Shown here: positions 33,829-42,710 of the stretch, piece by piece | Layout: every line of letters begins with the position of its first letter | How positions within the stretch are numbered: the first letter of the stretch is position 1 | Assembly: GCA_050260355.1 (NCBI GenBank) | Contig: JBLNBZ010000050.1 | Span: forward strand, 1 to 48,016 | DNA: 48,016 nt | Origin: CADEFX01 sp050260355 | GTDB taxonomy: Bacteria > Pseudomonadota > Alphaproteobacteria > Rhizobiales > Hyphomicrobiaceae | Reading direction: 5' to 3' | Notes under the pieces: model-generated | Seen by the model: only the letters and a program-made list of their open reading frames with translations | Told to the model about the DNA's origin: nothing | Database searches by the model: none | Program-made: the position numbers and the translations under genes

Positions 33829-33866
33829 GCGCGAAGCCCACTCCCGCGCGGGAGAGGGCTTCGCGC
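33829..33866 (+). terminator. Hairpin after the class V aminotransferase gene
   Basis: GCGCGAAGCCC (33829-33839) pairs with GGGCTTCGCGC (33856-33866), enclosing the perfect palindrome CTCCCGCGCGGGAG with one A-A mismatch between them. It starts 20 bases after the stop codon. Only TT follows, so the termination mode is uncertain. Confidence 0.6.
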
Positions 33867-33994
33867 TTCGGACTTGCGAATCTCATGCAGAGACTGCGGC
33901 ATTCAACCCTTGCGGTGACGAATCGCAGAGCAGCCCGAGCAAGTCCCTTGGGCGCGGGGCGTTGGATGCAGCTGCGGCCAGCTGGACCGTGGAC

Positions 33995-34030
33995 TCCCCC
34001 CACCCTGACCCTCCCTCTCAAGGGGGGACG
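33995..34030 (+). repeat. Intergenic palindromic repeat, copy 1
   Basis: CCCCCACCCTGACCCTCCC followed by TCTCAAGGGGGGA. The core CCCTCCCTCTCAAGGGGGG can fold back on itself. A related copy lies about 150 bases away in the opposite orientation. Repeats of this type are common between genes in GC-rich alphaproteobacteria. Confidence 0.6.
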
Positions 34031-34183
34031 AAAAGTTGATGGGCCGTCTTCCCGTCCGCGTCCTCCCCGTCGAGAGACAAACGAAGCGATGATGGGTCGT
34101 CGTCGCGCGCGGGCGCATCGGCTCATGCCGCATCTCCGTCCTGTTCCCTCCCTCCCCGTTCAGGAAGGTCGTTTCCTATTCCC

Positions 34184-34221
34184 GCCCTCCCCCTCGAAGG
34201 GGGAAGGCCGGGGTGGGGGTG
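34184..34221 (-). repeat. Intergenic palindromic repeat, copy 2 (inverted)
   Basis: Plus strand reads CCCTCCCCCTCGAAGGGGG then AAGGCCGGGGTGGGGGT. Its reverse complement begins ACCCCCACCCCGGCCTT, matching the CCCCCACCCTGACC start of copy 1, so the two copies point at each other and could also pair together as one large stem. Confidence 0.6.
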
Positions 34222-34305
34222 TCTCTCGCCGCGCGCGCGTTGGCTCGTTAACCTTTGCCATACATCCTGGTGGTATCGCCTTGCGGAGTGACTTCTTATT
34301 CAGTT

Positions 34306-34446
34306 ATGCGTGCGTTATATCGAGCCGAGGATTACCTGGAAGAGGCGGCGCGCTCCGTCGCCAAGCCCGTCTTGCGGCGCGCGCTCAGCGGCCTCGGCCG
34401 TTTCGCCGGCACGGTCGGCGACGTTCTGCGAAGCATGATCCCCTGA
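34306..34446 (+). CDS. Possible small protein (46 residues), unrecognised
   Basis: MRALYRAEDYLEEAARSVAK, then a Leu/Arg-rich helix and GTVGDVLRSMIP. It is predicted helical, basic and amphipathic, without cysteines. Codons after the first few carry G or C at the third position in nearly every case, like real genes here, while the bases upstream do not. No good ribosome-binding site is visible: GGAGTG lies about 13 bases before the ATG, and a GTG start at 34288 is an alternative. Convergent with the CoA-transferase gene. No function known. Confidence 0.4.
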   Translation: MRALYRAEDYLEEAARSVAKPVLRRALSGLGRFAGTVGDVLRSMIP

Positions 34447-34471
34447 CCTCTCGGACGGCGCCCGCTCGGGA

Positions 34472-35662
34472 TCACGACACGATCTTGCGTGCCTTCAGCT
34501 CGGCCAGCTCGCTTTCCGAAAAACCAAGCTCGCTCAAGACTTCGGCTGTGTGCTCGCCGTAGCCCGGGGCCGGCCTGCGGATCGCGCAGGGTGTGTCCGA
34601 CAGCTTGACGGGAAAGCCGACCATCCGCACCACGCCATACTTCCCGTGATCGACGTCGAGCACCATCTCCTGCGCCTTGACCTGCGGATCGTCGAACACC
34701 TCGCCGATTGAGAGAACCTTGCCGCACGGGACGCCGGCGGCGTTGAGGCGCTCGATCCAGTTGTCCTGGGTGTCCGTCGCCAGACGCTCGTTGATGGGTG
34801 CGCGGAAATCGTCCCGCCTGGCGTGCCGCTGCGCCACTGTCCGGTACTCCGGCCGCTCCAGCATTTCCGACAGGCCGATGGTGCGCATGAAGCGCTCGAG
34901 CGTCTCCTTGGTCGCCGGAGCGACGGCGATGTCGCCGTCCTTGGCCCTGAACAGGCCGTATGGTGCGCAGATCGGATGGTCGTTACCGGTGCGCTCGGGC
35001 TCCTTGCCCTGGGCGAAGTACTCCGATGCGAGGTAGGCCAGCATGCTGACCATGCCGTTGACCATCGCCGCCTCGACCCGCTGGCCGCGGCCGGTCTTGG
35101 CGCGGGCGTGCAGCGCATTGACGATGCCGAAGGCGCAGTAGAGGCCGGCGATCAGGTCGGTGATCGGGAGCGCGGCGCGCATCGGCTCGCCCCCCGGCGC
35201 TCCGGTCGTCGCCATCAGGCCGCTCATGGCCTGCGCGATGAAGTCGAACGCCGGGCGGTCAACATAAGGGCCGGTCGAGCCGTAGCCGTTGATGCTGGCC
35301 ACGACGAGGCGCGGGTTCAACGCATCGAGGCGAGCCTGATCGAGGCCCATCTCGGCAAGCACGCCGGGGCGGAAGTTCTCGACCAGCACATCGGCGTTGG
35401 CAACGAGACGATCGAGGATCTCTTTGCCCTCGCTGCTGCGCATGTCGATCGTTACGGATCGCTTGTTGCGATTGAAGGCGGCGAAGTACCAGCTCATGCC
35501 GGCCTTCAGGTCGCCGGCGCCGCGCACCGTGTCGCCGCCGCCGGGCGGCTCGACCTTGACGACGTCGGCCCCCATGTCGGCGAGCAGCATCGTGCAAAAC
35601 GGCCCCGAGAGCACACGGGTCAGGTCGACGACGCGAACACCCGAAAGCGGCTGCTGGGTCAT
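34472..35662 (-). CDS. CaiB/BaiF-type CoA transferase (family III)
   Basis: Cytoplasmic CoA transferase of 396 residues that moves CoA between carboxylic acids. Family marks: GVRVVDLTRVLSGPFCTMLLADMGADVVKVE, given here as GVRVVDLTRVLSGPF and LLADMGADVVKVE; NRNKRSVTIDM; ENFRPGVLAEMGL; and the catalytic aspartate in LPITDLIAG (Asp169, the same number as in CaiB). AGGAG lies 6 bases before the ATG. The frame upstream is open but unlike the family. The acid pair used is unknown. It is divergent from the penicillin-binding-protein gene. Confidence 0.93.
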   Translation of the reverse strand: MTQQPLSGVRVVDLTRVLSGPFCTMLLADMGADVVKVEPPGGGDTVRGAGDLKAGMSWYFAAFNRNKRSVTIDMRSSEGKEILDRLVANADVLVENFRPGVLAEMGLDQARLDALNPRLVVASINGYGSTGPYVDRPAFDFIAQAMSGLMATTGAPGGEPMRAALPITDLIAGLYCAFGIVNALHARAKTGRGQRVEAAMVNGMVSMLAYLASEYFAQGKEPERTGNDHPICAPYGLFRAKDGDIAVAPATKETLERFMRTIGLSEMLERPEYRTVAQRHARRDDFRAPINERLATDTQDNWIERLNAAGVPCGKVLSIGEVFDDPQVKAQEMVLDVDHGKYGVVRMVGFPVKLSDTPCAIRRPAPGYGEHTAEVLSELGFSESELAELKARKIVS

Positions 35663-35897
35663 GCAGTCTCCTGGAGGCAAGGCAAACGCTGGATCGAGCG
35701 TTTTCAAGGATGGACGACGAGCATGCAGCGGCCAAGGCCGAATGCCAATGGGGCAGATGGCGCCACGCCTCGCTCGGCGGAATGCGGCATCCGCCTGTCC
35801 CGCGGAAAAAACTTGATTAACCGCACCTTAATGGCGCTGTGGCAAGCAAGCGAGGGCGGCCGAGCGCCGCCCAGAGGGTAGCCCGCGCCAGCACTGG

Positions 35898-37862
35898 ATG
35901 CGTGCGATGAAGCGCAACAGGCAACGCAAGTCCGGCTCCGGCAACCCGACGGGCAAGGTTGCGCCCAAGCAGCGGGTCTCTCTTGCGCGACGCTTGTTCG
36001 GCCGGCTGTCCTGGAAGGTGCGCGCAGCAACCGTCCTGACGCTCGTTGCCGGCCTTCTCGGCACCATCGTGCTGTCGCTGGCGTTCATCTATTACACGAT
36101 CCGGTTCCCCGACCCGAGCGCCTTGCGGCAGCGCGAGAGAGCGCCGGTGGTGCGCGTTCTCGCCGCGGACGGCACATTGCTGGCGGAGCGCGGTGCTGCC
36201 TACGACTTCATGCCGTTCGATCTGCTGCCGAGGCACGTCATCAATGCCGTGGTGGCAACCGAGGATCGCCGCTTCTTCGAGCATCTCGGGCTCGACCCGA
36301 TCGGGCTGCTGCGCGCGGCCTTCGCCAATTTGCGCGCCGGCCGCTACGCCCAGGGCGGCTCGACCTTGACCCAGCAGCTCGCCAAGAACCTGTTCCTGTC
36401 CCCGGAGCGCTCGCTGCGGCGCAAGGTCGAGGAGCTGATCATTGCGCTCTGGCTCGAGGCGCGCCTGTCGAAGGAGGATATCCTCGAGCTTTACCTCAAC
36501 CGCGTCTATTTCGGCGCCGGCGCCTACGGCATCGAGGCGGCGGCGCAGCGCTATTTCGGCAAGTCCGCGCGCAACCTGACGGTCGCGGAGGCGGCTGTGC
36601 TCGCCGGCGTGCTGAAGGCGCCGTCGAAGTATTCGCCGGCCTCGAGCCCGAGCCTGGCGCGACTGCGCTCGCGCGTGGTGCTCAAGCGCATGCTGGCGGC
36701 GGGCTTCATCACGGCGTCGGAGGAGCTGGCCGCAGCGCGGCGGCCGCTTCGCTTTGCCGATGCCAAGCCGGACCGCGGCACGAACGGCTACGAGTACGCC
36801 GTGGACTATGTGCTCGAGCGCCTCCCGCCACTGATCGGCGCGGGGCCGAGCCAGATCATCGTCGAGACCACGATCGACGCCGGCTTGCAACGTCAGGCCC
36901 AGGCGATCGTGCAGCGCGTTCTCGCAGCCGAGGGGCGGGCAGCGGGCGCAGGCCAGGCCTCCGTCGTCGTGATGGACGTGGCGGGGCGGATACAGGCGCT
37001 GGTCGGCGGGCGCTCGTGGGCCGACAGCCAGTTCAATCGCGCCGTCAAGGCGCAGCGCCAGCCGGGCTCCGCCTTCAAGCCCATCGTCTACCTCGCCGCC
37101 GTGCAGCGCGGGGCGACTGCCGACACCGTCGTCAACGACGCGCCGATCACGATCGGCGGTTGGACCCCGCGCAACGATTCAGGCCAGTATCAAGGACCCA
37201 TGACGTTGCGCCAGGCGCTGGCGGGCTCAATCAACACGGTCGCGGTACGCCTGCAGCAGCAGGTCGGATCGGCCCGCGTCATTGCTCTGGCGCACAAGCT
37301 CGGCATTCAGTCGGAACTGCGCGACAGCCCATCGCTCGCGCTCGGGACCTCGGAAGTCTCGCTGCTGGAGCTGACTGGCGTCTACGCAGTGCTTGCCAGC
37401 GGCGGCCTGTCGGTCGCGCCGCACGTGGTGCAGAAAGTGCGCACCAGCACGGGGACTGTGCTCTACGCTGCGCCCACGAGGCCGCAGCGCGCGATCGTTG
37501 CTCCGGAGCACGTCGCAGTGATGAGCGATATGCTCAATGCCGCACTCGTCTCCGGCACCGGCAAGCGCGCCGCGCTCTTGCGGCACATTGCGGCCGGCAA
37601 GACCGGCACGACGCAGGAGTTCCGCGATGCCTGGTTCATGGGCTACACGGCCCAGCTTGCCGGCGGCGTCTGGGTCGGCAACGACGATGCGAGCCCGATG
37701 CACCGCGTGACGGGAGGCGGCCTGCCGGCGCGCATCTGGCGCGAGGTGATGCAGGCCGCGCACGAGCGCCTGCCGGCAATGCCGTTGCCCGGAGTCGTTG
37801 CGCCTGGTGCGAGCGCGCAAGCGGCGCCGGCAACCGCTCTGGCGGCGTCGGGGCAGCATTAG
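35898..37862 (+). CDS. Penicillin-binding protein 1A-type bifunctional transglycosylase/transpeptidase
   Basis: Class A PBP of 654 residues that polymerises and cross-links peptidoglycan in the periplasm. A basic cytoplasmic N-terminus and one membrane segment (about 44-67) lead into a GT51 domain with the catalytic Glu122 in EDRRFFEHLG, then GGSTLTQQLAKN and RKVEELIIALWLE. The transpeptidase domain has SAFK (Ser391, Lys394), SIN (444-446) and KTGTTQ (568-573). The C-terminal 40 residues are Ala/Pro-rich. It is shorter than typical PBP1A and lacks an obvious OB-domain insertion, so it may be closer to PBP1-like or MtgA-fused variants. Confidence 0.93.
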   Translation: MRAMKRNRQRKSGSGNPTGKVAPKQRVSLARRLFGRLSWKVRAATVLTLVAGLLGTIVLSLAFIYYTIRFPDPSALRQRERAPVVRVLAADGTLLAERGAAYDFMPFDLLPRHVINAVVATEDRRFFEHLGLDPIGLLRAAFANLRAGRYAQGGSTLTQQLAKNLFLSPERSLRRKVEELIIALWLEARLSKEDILELYLNRVYFGAGAYGIEAAAQRYFGKSARNLTVAEAAVLAGVLKAPSKYSPASSPSLARLRSRVVLKRMLAAGFITASEELAAARRPLRFADAKPDRGTNGYEYAVDYVLERLPPLIGAGPSQIIVETTIDAGLQRQAQAIVQRVLAAEGRAAGAGQASVVVMDVAGRIQALVGGRSWADSQFNRAVKAQRQPGSAFKPIVYLAAVQRGATADTVVNDAPITIGGWTPRNDSGQYQGPMTLRQALAGSINTVAVRLQQQVGSARVIALAHKLGIQSELRDSPSLALGTSEVSLLELTGVYAVLASGGLSVAPHVVQKVRTSTGTVLYAAPTRPQRAIVAPEHVAVMSDMLNAALVSGTGKRAALLRHIAAGKTGTTQEFRDAWFMGYTAQLAGGVWVGNDDASPMHRVTGGGLPARIWREVMQAAHERLPAMPLPGVVAPGASAQAAPATALAASGQH

Positions 37863-37976
37863 ATCGCCTGGGCGCGTGCCGTCGATCAGGTCGAGGGCAC
37901 AGCCGAGCTTTCTCTCGGTGCGAGCGAGGAAGCAGTCTTCGTGTGGTCGGAGAAGGCGAGGCCAGGGCCGCCGCGC

Positions 37977-38729
37977 TCAGCGCTCCACGCCGTAGCGGTA
38001 GAGGTCCATGCCGTGGATGCGCAGCCACGCCCGCGCCTCCTCGAAGCGCGGCATCAGCTCGGCGACGAGGTTCCAGAAGCGCGGTCCGTGATTCATCTCG
38101 CGCAGGTGCGCCACCTCGTGGGCGGCGACGTAGTCGAGCACGAAGGGCGGCGCCAGAATGAGGCGCCAGGAGAACGACAGTTGGCCGGCGCTCGAGCAGG
38201 AGCCCCAGCGGCTTTTCTGATCGCGCAAGGTAATGCGGCGGGCGCGGGCGCCCAGATTGCGGGTATGGACGGCGACGCTGGCCTCGAGATCCCTGCCGGC
38301 CTCGCGGATCAGCCAGTCCTTCAGCCGGCGCGGCGCATACTCGGGCGATCCAGAGACCGCCAGACGCGCCCTCCTGCCCGGGATCGCAGGCTCAGGCCTG
38401 ACGACGGCGCGTCCACGGCCATAGCCGATGAACGCGAGATCGTGAGGCTCGCCACGCAGCGGCACCACCGCACCATGACGGAACGGAGCCGGCTCAGGAA
38501 CGCATGCCAATCGCGCCCGCAGCCAATCCAGGCTGTGGGTCAGGAACTGATCGGCATCGCGCAGATTGGAGCCGCGCGGCAGCGTGAGCACGACGGCGTG
38601 ACGCGTGCGGCTGACGCGCAGCGTCAGGCGGCGCGCCGTTGGATGCCGACGCAGCTCGACCGGCACTGCGATCCCCTCCACCTTCAGGAGGCGCACGGCT
38701 CCCGAAGACTTTGCACCGGATCGTGCCAT
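37977..38729 (-). CDS. YgjP/SprT-type zinc metallopeptidase (M48 family annotation)
   Basis: Protein of 250 residues. The C-terminal half has the zinc-binding HEVAHL motif and a further NHGPRFW, preceded by the QKSRWGSCSSAGQLSFSWRL block typical of YgjP-like proteins. The N-terminal half is a beta-rich region (RRLTLRVSRTRHAVVLTLPRG). GGAGG is 11 bases before the ATG taken as start. A GTG 12 bases upstream is in frame but lies too close to the GGAGG. The physiological role of the family is not established. Convergent with the penicillin-binding-protein gene. Confidence 0.9.
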   Translation of the reverse strand: MARSGAKSSGAVRLLKVEGIAVPVELRRHPTARRLTLRVSRTRHAVVLTLPRGSNLRDADQFLTHSLDWLRARLACVPEPAPFRHGAVVPLRGEPHDLAFIGYGRGRAVVRPEPAIPGRRARLAVSGSPEYAPRRLKDWLIREAGRDLEASVAVHTRNLGARARRITLRDQKSRWGSCSSAGQLSFSWRLILAPPFVLDYVAAHEVAHLREMNHGPRFWNLVAELMPRFEEARAWLRIHGMDLYRYGVER

Positions 38730-38976
38730 CGTGAATTCCACCTCCGACCTTGCGTGGCGAACGCTGCCGCAGCCACGTACTCGAACTTGTTAGCGCTACT
38801 CGACGAGGATCACTGCCCTTCGCAGCCGTTTGCGGCATCGGTGCGGCAGCGATGCGCGATGATGTCTCACTAGCAGGTTTGGTGCCGACTGCGACGTGGC
38901 AGAAGTGACACTTCACCATGCTGCTGTGAGTCTGTGGCGTGAGCGCCACGCGAACTTAGTGAGCGATCCGCAGACG

Positions 38977-40524
38977 TCAATGGTCCTTCGCGGCGTCGCG
39001 TTCGCTATCGCGCCGAAGAGGAAGGCACGAGAGGCCGAGCAGAAGACTGCCTGCAAGCTGCCAGAGCTTGAGCGATGCCAGCCCCGCCATGTTGGCGAAG
39101 GCGAGCGATCCTGACTGACGGCCGATGACAGCAAGACCATTCGCGCGAACCTTGCTCGCGATCGGATCGGGTCTCTCATCGTTGGCAGCGCTGAAGCTGA
39201 AGGCCGCGGCAGCAAGCTCGTGGTTATGGCCGCTGGCGCGCGCGATGGCTGCGTCGCGGTCGAGCGGCGGCATGGCGATGTGCGAGCGGGTGCGCGGATC
39301 GTGTGCGCGCGCGAAGTCGGCGATGCGCGGGGCAATCTCGCGTCGAAAGCGGGAGCCGTTGAAGATGCCGTAGTGGCCCACCTTCGGGCACTCGAAGTGG
39401 AGCTTGTGCTCGGCGGGGATGCCCGAGCACAGATCGTGGGCGGCGGCGCACTGGCCCTTGCCCGTGATGTCGTCGAGCTCACCCTCGATCGTCATCAATC
39501 CCACGTGCCTAATCTGGCTCGGATCGATGCGCCGGCCGCGGTGCATCATCTCGCCGCGCGGAAGCAAGTGACGAACAAAAACGTGATCGACGGTCTGGAG
39601 ATAGAACTCGGCCGTCAGATCCATCACCGCGAGATACTCGTCGTAGAATTCGCGGTGCTTGTCGGCGCTGTCGCCGTCGCCGCGCACGAGATGGTCGAAC
39701 AGCTCCCGGTGGGCTTTCATGTGCCGGTCGAGGTTCATGGTCATGAACCCCGTGAGCTGAAGGAAGCCGGGATAGACCATGCGGCCGAAGCCCGGCGCGG
39801 GCCACGGCACGCTCGTGATGACGTTGCGCCGGAACCAATCGGTGCCGCGCTGCTGGGCGTGGCGGTTGACGATGGTGGGATTGACGCGCGTGTCGATCGG
39901 ACCGCCGGCGAGGATCATGGACAGCGGCACACTCGGATCGCGGTCCGCCTCCATCAGCGCGACGGCAGCCAGCACAGGCACCGCAGGCTGGCAAACGGCA
40001 AAGGCGTGCACGTCGCCGCCGAAGTGCCGGAAGATGTCACGCATGTAGTCGATGTAGTCGTCGAGGTCGAAGCTGCCTGCCATCAGCGGTACATCGCGGG
40101 CATGCTGCCAGTCGGTGATGTAGACCTCGTGATCGGGGAGGAACGTCTGCACGGTGCCGCGCAGCAGCGTGGCAAAGTGGCCGGACATGGGCGCCACCAA
40201 CAGGAGGCGCGGATCGCGCCGGGCACGTTCCGCCGGCAGGTCGCGCTTGAAATGGATCAGGCGGCAGAACGGCCGCTGCCAGACCACCTCCTCGGTGACC
40301 GCCACCTCATTGCCATCGACGAGGCAGGACCCGATGCCGAACTGTGGTTTGTCGTAGCGGCGCGTGGTGCGCTCGAAGACCTCGAGTGCCGCCACCGCGT
40401 GCCGCGCGACGCTGGTGTTGTTCAGTGGATTGAGCGGATGATTGAGAATGAGCCTGTATGAGTCGGCTGCAGCGCGTGCTGGTTTTACCGCAGCATGGCC
40501 CAGCTCATACCAGTGGTAGAGCAT
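38977..40524 (-). CDS. phaZ: Intracellular polyhydroxyalkanoate depolymerase with C-terminal extension
   Basis: Degrades stored PHB/PHA inside the cell. The alpha/beta-hydrolase core is of the Ralstonia PhaZ1 type with a cysteine nucleophile (AFAVCQPAVP, Cys178), an acid in EGELDDITG (Asp351 or Asp352), and the histidine in KVGHYGIFNGSRF (His384). The protein has 515 residues, about 100 more than the roughly 420 of that family. The extra C-terminus includes a flexible part and a hydrophobic stretch at about 479-499 (LASLKLWQLAGSLLLGL) with a charged end, which might anchor the enzyme to the granule surface or the membrane. The start is the first ATG, MLYHWYELGHAA, a typical PhaZ N-terminus. 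Confidence 0.92.
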   Translation of the reverse strand: MLYHWYELGHAAVKPARAAADSYRLILNHPLNPLNNTSVARHAVAALEVFERTTRRYDKPQFGIGSCLVDGNEVAVTEEVVWQRPFCRLIHFKRDLPAERARRDPRLLLVAPMSGHFATLLRGTVQTFLPDHEVYITDWQHARDVPLMAGSFDLDDYIDYMRDIFRHFGGDVHAFAVCQPAVPVLAAVALMEADRDPSVPLSMILAGGPIDTRVNPTIVNRHAQQRGTDWFRRNVITSVPWPAPGFGRMVYPGFLQLTGFMTMNLDRHMKAHRELFDHLVRGDGDSADKHREFYDEYLAVMDLTAEFYLQTVDHVFVRHLLPRGEMMHRGRRIDPSQIRHVGLMTIEGELDDITGKGQCAAAHDLCSGIPAEHKLHFECPKVGHYGIFNGSRFRREIAPRIADFARAHDPRTRSHIAMPPLDRDAAIARASGHNHELAAAAFSFSAANDERPDPIASKVRANGLAVIGRQSGSLAFANMAGLASLKLWQLAGSLLLGLSCLPLRRDSERDAAKDH

Positions 40525-40679
40525 CTAAAGCCGTCCCCCGTCCATGTTCCCGAGCTCGCCCGTCGAACCTGCTCTCGTTTCTGCTGACGGAGCTGTTCAA
40601 ATCCGCAGGCGGTCTATTTGTCACATTCCCCCAAGCTAAGTATGGCTCGATTCGACGGAAGGTTAAACATTAATCGCTG

Positions 40680-41297
40680 CTACAACACTTTAACCAGACG
40701 TTCCGCCAGCGCATCGACGCCCATCGTCTGCGAGAAATGGGTGACGTAGCTGCCGTCGGGGCCCATCAGGTAGATGATGGCGCTGTGGTCGATGGTGAAG
40801 CCCGCCGTGGATTTCTCGTCGGGCACCTTCTTGTAGTAGACGCGATAGGCCTTGGCGACCGCATCGATCTCCTGGGGCGTGCCGGTGAGGCCGATGAGGC
40901 GCGGATCGAAGCTCTTGACGTACTCGGCGAGCTGCGCCGGTGTGTCGCGCTCCGGATCGACGGTGATGAGGATCGGCACGATCCGGTCGGCCTTGGGGCC
41001 CAGCTTCTGCAGTGCGGCGGAAATCACCTGCAAGCCCGACGGGCAAACGTCGGGACAATAGGTGAAGCCGAAGTAGACGAGCATGTAGCGCCCGCGGAAG
41101 TCCTTGTCCGTGACGCGCCGTCCGGTTTGATCGACGAGCGAGAAGGGTCCGCCGACCAGGGCCTTGCCGGTCGAGGGAAGGCCTGAGAAGAGCCGCTCGC
41201 GCCCGCCGGGAAAAAGCGCCATGGCGGCCATCCCGCCCAGCGCAAAGCTCAGCAGAGCAAGTGCCACGATGCGCAGCCGCATGGAGGTTACAGGCAT
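40680..41297 (-). CDS. SCO/SenC family copper chaperone
   Basis: Membrane-anchored thioredoxin-fold protein of 205 residues involved in assembling the copper A site of cytochrome c oxidase. An N-terminal membrane segment (LALLSFALGGMAAMAL) precedes the periplasmic domain. The copper site is FGFTYCPDVCP (CxxxC) and the distal histidine lies in TIDHSAIIYLMG. The motif LITVDPERDTP is also typical. Two starts are possible (41297 or 41282); neither has a good ribosome-binding site. No cytochrome oxidase genes are in the window. Confidence 0.92.
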   Translation of the reverse strand: MPVTSMRLRIVALALLSFALGGMAAMALFPGGRERLFSGLPSTGKALVGGPFSLVDQTGRRVTDKDFRGRYMLVYFGFTYCPDVCPSGLQVISAALQKLGPKADRIVPILITVDPERDTPAQLAEYVKSFDPRLIGLTGTPQEIDAVAKAYRVYYKKVPDEKSTAGFTIDHSAIIYLMGPDGSYVTHFSQTMGVDALAERLVKVL

Positions 41298-41443
41298 GGC
41301 CTCAGCTTGCGCCGCCCCGGCAACAGCCCCGCCGGCCTATGGGCGGGAAAACGGCGGCGCTTCCTTGCCGCCAGAATAGGACTTCTGACGCATTTCTGCC
41401 CGGCGCATATGGTCGCTGCGGCACGGGCCGGGCTGCCGAGACG

Positions 41444-42280
41444 TTAGGCCTGGTCGACGTCGATACCCGCCTCCCGAGCGCGCTCGACCAGGTAGTCGCG
41501 GCCTTCGAGCATCTGCTCGACGCTGCCCCAGCCGCACATGTAGTGGCCGGAAAAGCCGGTGGCCTCGATGCGGCGGAACATATCGACGAAGTCGACCGTG
41601 CCGGTGCCGGGGTGCATGTGGAGCTCGTAGAGACCGTTGTTGTCGGCAACGCGAACCTCCTCGCAGCGGCTCATGTCCATGCCCTCGACGAACCCCTTGA
41701 TGCCGACGGGATCGTAGTGGGCGTGGTTGATCGTGAAAGCCCATCTGAGGTTGGGCGAGCGGATCTGGTCGAAGTAGTAGATCGTGTCGTCCAGATTGTC
41801 GGGCATGTAGTGCACCTCGGCGCGCTCGGGCTCGCCGTTGAGGTTCTCGAGCACGAGCAGCACACCGCGCCTCTCGGCGTAGCCGACGGCGCGCTTCAGC
41901 CGGTCGATCGAGGCCTGCTTGCGCATCGCCACGTCGGAGGTGAAGTGATAGCCGCCGTGCACGACGACCCATTCCGCCTTCAGCCGCGCCGCAAGGTCGA
42001 TGTAGGCGCGGAGGTACTGGTCGGCAGCATCGCGCAGATAGGGCGAGATCTCGGCGATGTTGACGCCCGAGAGCGTGTGCAGGCCGAGATGCAGGCCATG
42101 CTGCGCGCACGCATCGGCGATGCGGCCGCAGCGGCGGTCGTCAAAGCTCTCCATGGCGTTGGGCGCGATGTCCGTCTGCGCGTCGAAGTAGTAGACGCCG
42201 TTCTTGGCCGCCCACGCCACACCGTCCTCGAGTGCGATGCGCCGGCCCAGGTCGATGCCAATCCTATCCTTGAAAGCCAT
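41444..42280 (-). CDS. Sugar phosphate isomerase/epimerase-type TIM-barrel protein
   Basis: Xylose-isomerase-like TIM barrel of 278 residues. Metal-site residues typical of the family can be seen: HTLSGVN, VVVHGGYHF, LVLENLNGEPER, FTINHAHYDP, and HMHPGTGTVDF at the C-terminal side, which suggests a divalent-metal enzyme acting on a sugar or keto acid. Substrate unknown. The start MAFKDRIGIDLG is clear. It shares strand with the SCO gene but is separated by 146 bases and unrelated in function. Confidence 0.85.
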   Translation of the reverse strand: MAFKDRIGIDLGRRIALEDGVAWAAKNGVYYFDAQTDIAPNAMESFDDRRCGRIADACAQHGLHLGLHTLSGVNIAEISPYLRDAADQYLRAYIDLAARLKAEWVVVHGGYHFTSDVAMRKQASIDRLKRAVGYAERRGVLLVLENLNGEPERAEVHYMPDNLDDTIYYFDQIRSPNLRWAFTINHAHYDPVGIKGFVEGMDMSRCEEVRVADNNGLYELHMHPGTGTVDFVDMFRRIEATGFSGHYMCGWGSVEQMLEGRDYLVERAREAGIDVDQA

Positions 42281-42710
42281 CGGCGCGCTCCTCCCCGAGC
42301 ATGAACATTCGAGGTCACGATAGGGTGCGAGCCAACAGCCGGCAATCGTCGCAGCGCACCAAGAAAAGCTCCAATCAATCGAAGAGTTCCGCAGGCATCA
42401 CGACGATCGATCGGGCGCGGGGCCGCGATGATGGCTTGCCAGCGCCCAGGACATGAACGGGGAATGAATGTCCCGTTCAGTCTGAGTTCAAGGCCATCGG
42501 CTAGTGTGGCGTCACCCTGATTGAACTTATCTTCCCCGGCGTGATCCAGGAGCGCGGAGTGCAGGGTCTCCGCGCTTCACCCGTTTCTGGGCCCCGGTGT
42601 GCCGTCCTCGATCGCGGCAGGGCGTGGCGCACCCGCCCGCTTCCAGCATATGCTGAACGGCACGCGAGCCTCGCGAAAAGGGGTCGCGCATGCCGGAGGA
42701 AACCCAACCC
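42281..42710 (+). promoter_or_regulatory. Regulatory spacer upstream of the second TctC-type gene
   Basis: No gene in 430 bases. Three dyads occur in order: TGAACGGG-N10-CCCGTTCA (42454-42479), GCGCGGAG-N8-CTCCGCGC (42552-42575), and the perfect 12-base palindrome CAGCATATGCTG (42644-42655), 55 bases before the start codon. The first and last look like operator sites; the middle one may be an RNA hairpin. GGAGGA at 42695-42700 is the ribosome-binding site of the binding-protein gene. Confidence 0.5.

Larger units (their letters stand above)
33867..34305. other. Gene-free spacer with dispersed repeats
   Basis: Low-complexity C- and G-run DNA without a credible gene. It contains a pair of related CCCTCCC/GGGGG repeats in opposite orientation (described separately), flanking other C-rich stretches such as CCCTCCCTCCCCGTTCAGG near 34146-34164. 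It looks like an accumulation of intergenic mosaic elements. Confidence 0.5.

Noticed and set aside
39220..40461. 413-codon plus-strand frame opposite phaZ
   Set aside because: phaZ on the other strand is complete with catalytic residues; this frame has none.
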